Source of the DNA: Chryseolinea serpens
GTDB lineage: Bacteria > Bacteroidota > Bacteroidia > Cytophagales > Cyclobacteriaceae
DNA: 64,000 nucleotides
Direction: 5' to 3'
Assembly (NCBI RefSeq): GCF_900129725.1
Contig: NZ_FQWQ01000001.1
Span: 1,116,001 to 1,180,000, forward strand
The notes beneath the pieces are model-generated. The model saw only the letters and a program-made list of their open reading frames with translations. It was not told where the DNA came from and did not search any database. Both the position numbers and the translations under genes were made by a program. Shown one piece after another: positions 63,192 to 64,000 of the stretch (the stretch's first letter is position 1; every line of letters starts with the position of its first letter).

Positions 63192-64000
63192 CTAAACATT
63201 ATAAATATCAGCCTTATACGCTTTCAGATTCTCTGGGTCTCTAAACCAAGCGATGGTAGCTTTCAGGCCACTCTCCAATGTATGCTGGGGTTTCCACGAA
63301 GTGTATTTCATGATCTTTTCGTTGGCTCCGAATAAGCGGAACACTTCGCTTTTTTCCGGACGGAGGCGCTGATCATCAGAAGAGATGGTAGCCGAAGGGT
63401 TTATTTGCCTGATGATTTCCCGCGCCAGGTCACCGATTCCAATTTCGCTGGCTGTGGCCAGGTTACAGTCCTCCCCGATCAATCCCTCGGCCTCTGCAAT
63501 GGCCACAAATCCCGCGGCGGTGTCTTCGACAAAAAGTAAATCACGTGTCGGTGTCAGGTCACCCAACATGATCTCTTTTTTCCCATTGAGAAGTTGCGTG
63601 ATCACCGTCGGTACGATGGCTCTTGCCGACTGGCGTGGGCCATAAGTATTAAAGGGCCTTACAATGGTTACCGGAAGGTTAAAGCTTCGGTAGAACGATT
63701 CGGCTAAACTGTCGGCACCAATTTTAGACGCCGAGTAGGGTGACTGTGGTTGCCGGGGATGTTTTTCATCGATGGGAACATACTGTGCAGTTCCATATAC
63801 TTCGGATGTGGACGTGATGAGCACCCGTTCCGTTTTAAAATCACGGGCCGCCTGCAGTACATTCAAAGTACCCTTCACATTCGTGTCGATATAGGAGTCG
63901 GGCGAATGATAGCTGAACGGTATGGCAATCAACGCCGCCAGGTGGAAAACCATGTCAACGCCCTGCATGGCGGTGCGCACGCCATTCGGGTCGCGTATAT
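63192..64000 (-). CDS. LegB-like NAD-dependent sugar 4,6-dehydratase, N terminus beyond the window
   Basis: A short-chain dehydrogenase/reductase cut by the right edge; the frame stays open to the last base, so the first part, including the NAD-binding Gly motif, lies outside. Visible are IRDPNGVRTAMQGVDMVFHL, LITSTSEVYGTA (active-site Ser/Thr), YSASKIGADSLAESFYRSF with the catalytic Tyr-x3-Lys, and RPFNTYGPRQSARAIVPTVI. The C-terminal part, with LLFVEDTAAGFVAIAEAEGL, matches LegB-type dehydratases acting on nucleotide-GlcNAc at the first committed step of the legionaminic pathway. A GTG at 63980 is not the true start. Confidence 0.85.
   Translation of the reverse strand, partial: IRDPNGVRTAMQGVDMVFHLAALIAIPFSYHSPDSYIDTNVKGTLNVLQAARDFKTERVLITSTSEVYGTAQYVPIDEKHPRQPQSPYSASKIGADSLAESFYRSFNLPVTIVRPFNTYGPRQSARAIVPTVITQLLNGKKEIMLGDLTPTRDLLFVEDTAAGFVAIAEAEGLIGEDCNLATASEIGIGDLAREIIRQINPSATISSDDQRLRPEKSEVFRLFGANEKIMKYTSWKPQHTLESGLKATIAWFRDPENLKAYKADIYNV

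Overview
The window looks like a chromosomal segment of a Bacteroidota bacterium, probably of the Cytophagales type. This rests on a SusC/SusD pair, a secreted amylase with a type IX secretion (T9SS) C-terminal sorting domain, Bacteroidota-style lipoproteins, transmembrane AraC-type regulators and A/T-rich ribosome-binding regions without Shine-Dalgarno sequences. The genus cannot be fixed from the sequence alone. Most genes lie on the minus strand. No rRNA, tRNA, CRISPR array, phage or intact insertion sequence was seen.

Region 1 (1-10.3 kb, minus strand) is a starch/maltodextrin utilisation locus in the order susC-like, susD-like, susE/F-like, T9SS alpha-amylase, SusA-like GH13 enzyme (cut by the left edge). 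Together these would capture alpha-glucan at the surface, cut it and import the oligosaccharides. Three related hairpins sit between the susE-like gene and the amylase. Upstream of susC, 10.05-11.1 kb is non-coding and holds two tandem 233-234 bp units with terminal inverted repeats (MITE-like).

Region 2 (11.1-22.3 kb) is mixed: a small membrane protein, a lipoprotein, a CPBP-family membrane protease, a notable transmembrane regulator (two glycogen-binding-like E-set domains, seven membrane segments, AraC DNA-binding domain), two unrecognised soluble proteins, a MacB/FtsX-type permease, a WG-repeat protein, a SnoaL/NTF2-like protein, and about 480 bp of structured non-coding DNA.

Region 3 (22.3-27.4 kb, minus strand) is a nitrate-type ABC uptake operon (ATPase, permease, binding protein) preceded by an alginate-export-type outer-membrane porin and by what looks like a decayed narK remnant. 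A cluster of seven ACGT-centred sites with perfect palindromes lies directly upstream.

Region 4 (27.4-38.1 kb) has a cytochrome P450 (plus strand) facing, across a long shared hairpin, a zinc alcohol dehydrogenase and a tripartite RND efflux system (TolC-type, RND pump, membrane-fusion lipoprotein), followed by an aldo/keto reductase and an AraC regulator.

Region 5 (38.2 kb to the right edge, minus strand) is one long surface-polysaccharide locus with overlapping or closely spaced genes, ending at a strong intrinsic terminator at about 38.2 kb. From the right edge it encodes a nonulosonic-acid pathway of the legionaminic type (LegB-like dehydratase, NeuB/LegI, NeuC/LegG, PtmE-like nucleotidyltransferase, LegF/NeuA), with an MBOAT/SGNH O-acylation pair inserted in it. 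It continues with a capsule-type transferase, an acetyltransferase, an FkbM methyltransferase, many GT4, GT2 and GT8-like glycosyltransferases, acyltransferases, a Wzy-like polymerase and a polysaccharide deacetylase. Flippase, export proteins, priming transferase and the LegC/LegH steps are not in the window and may lie to the right.
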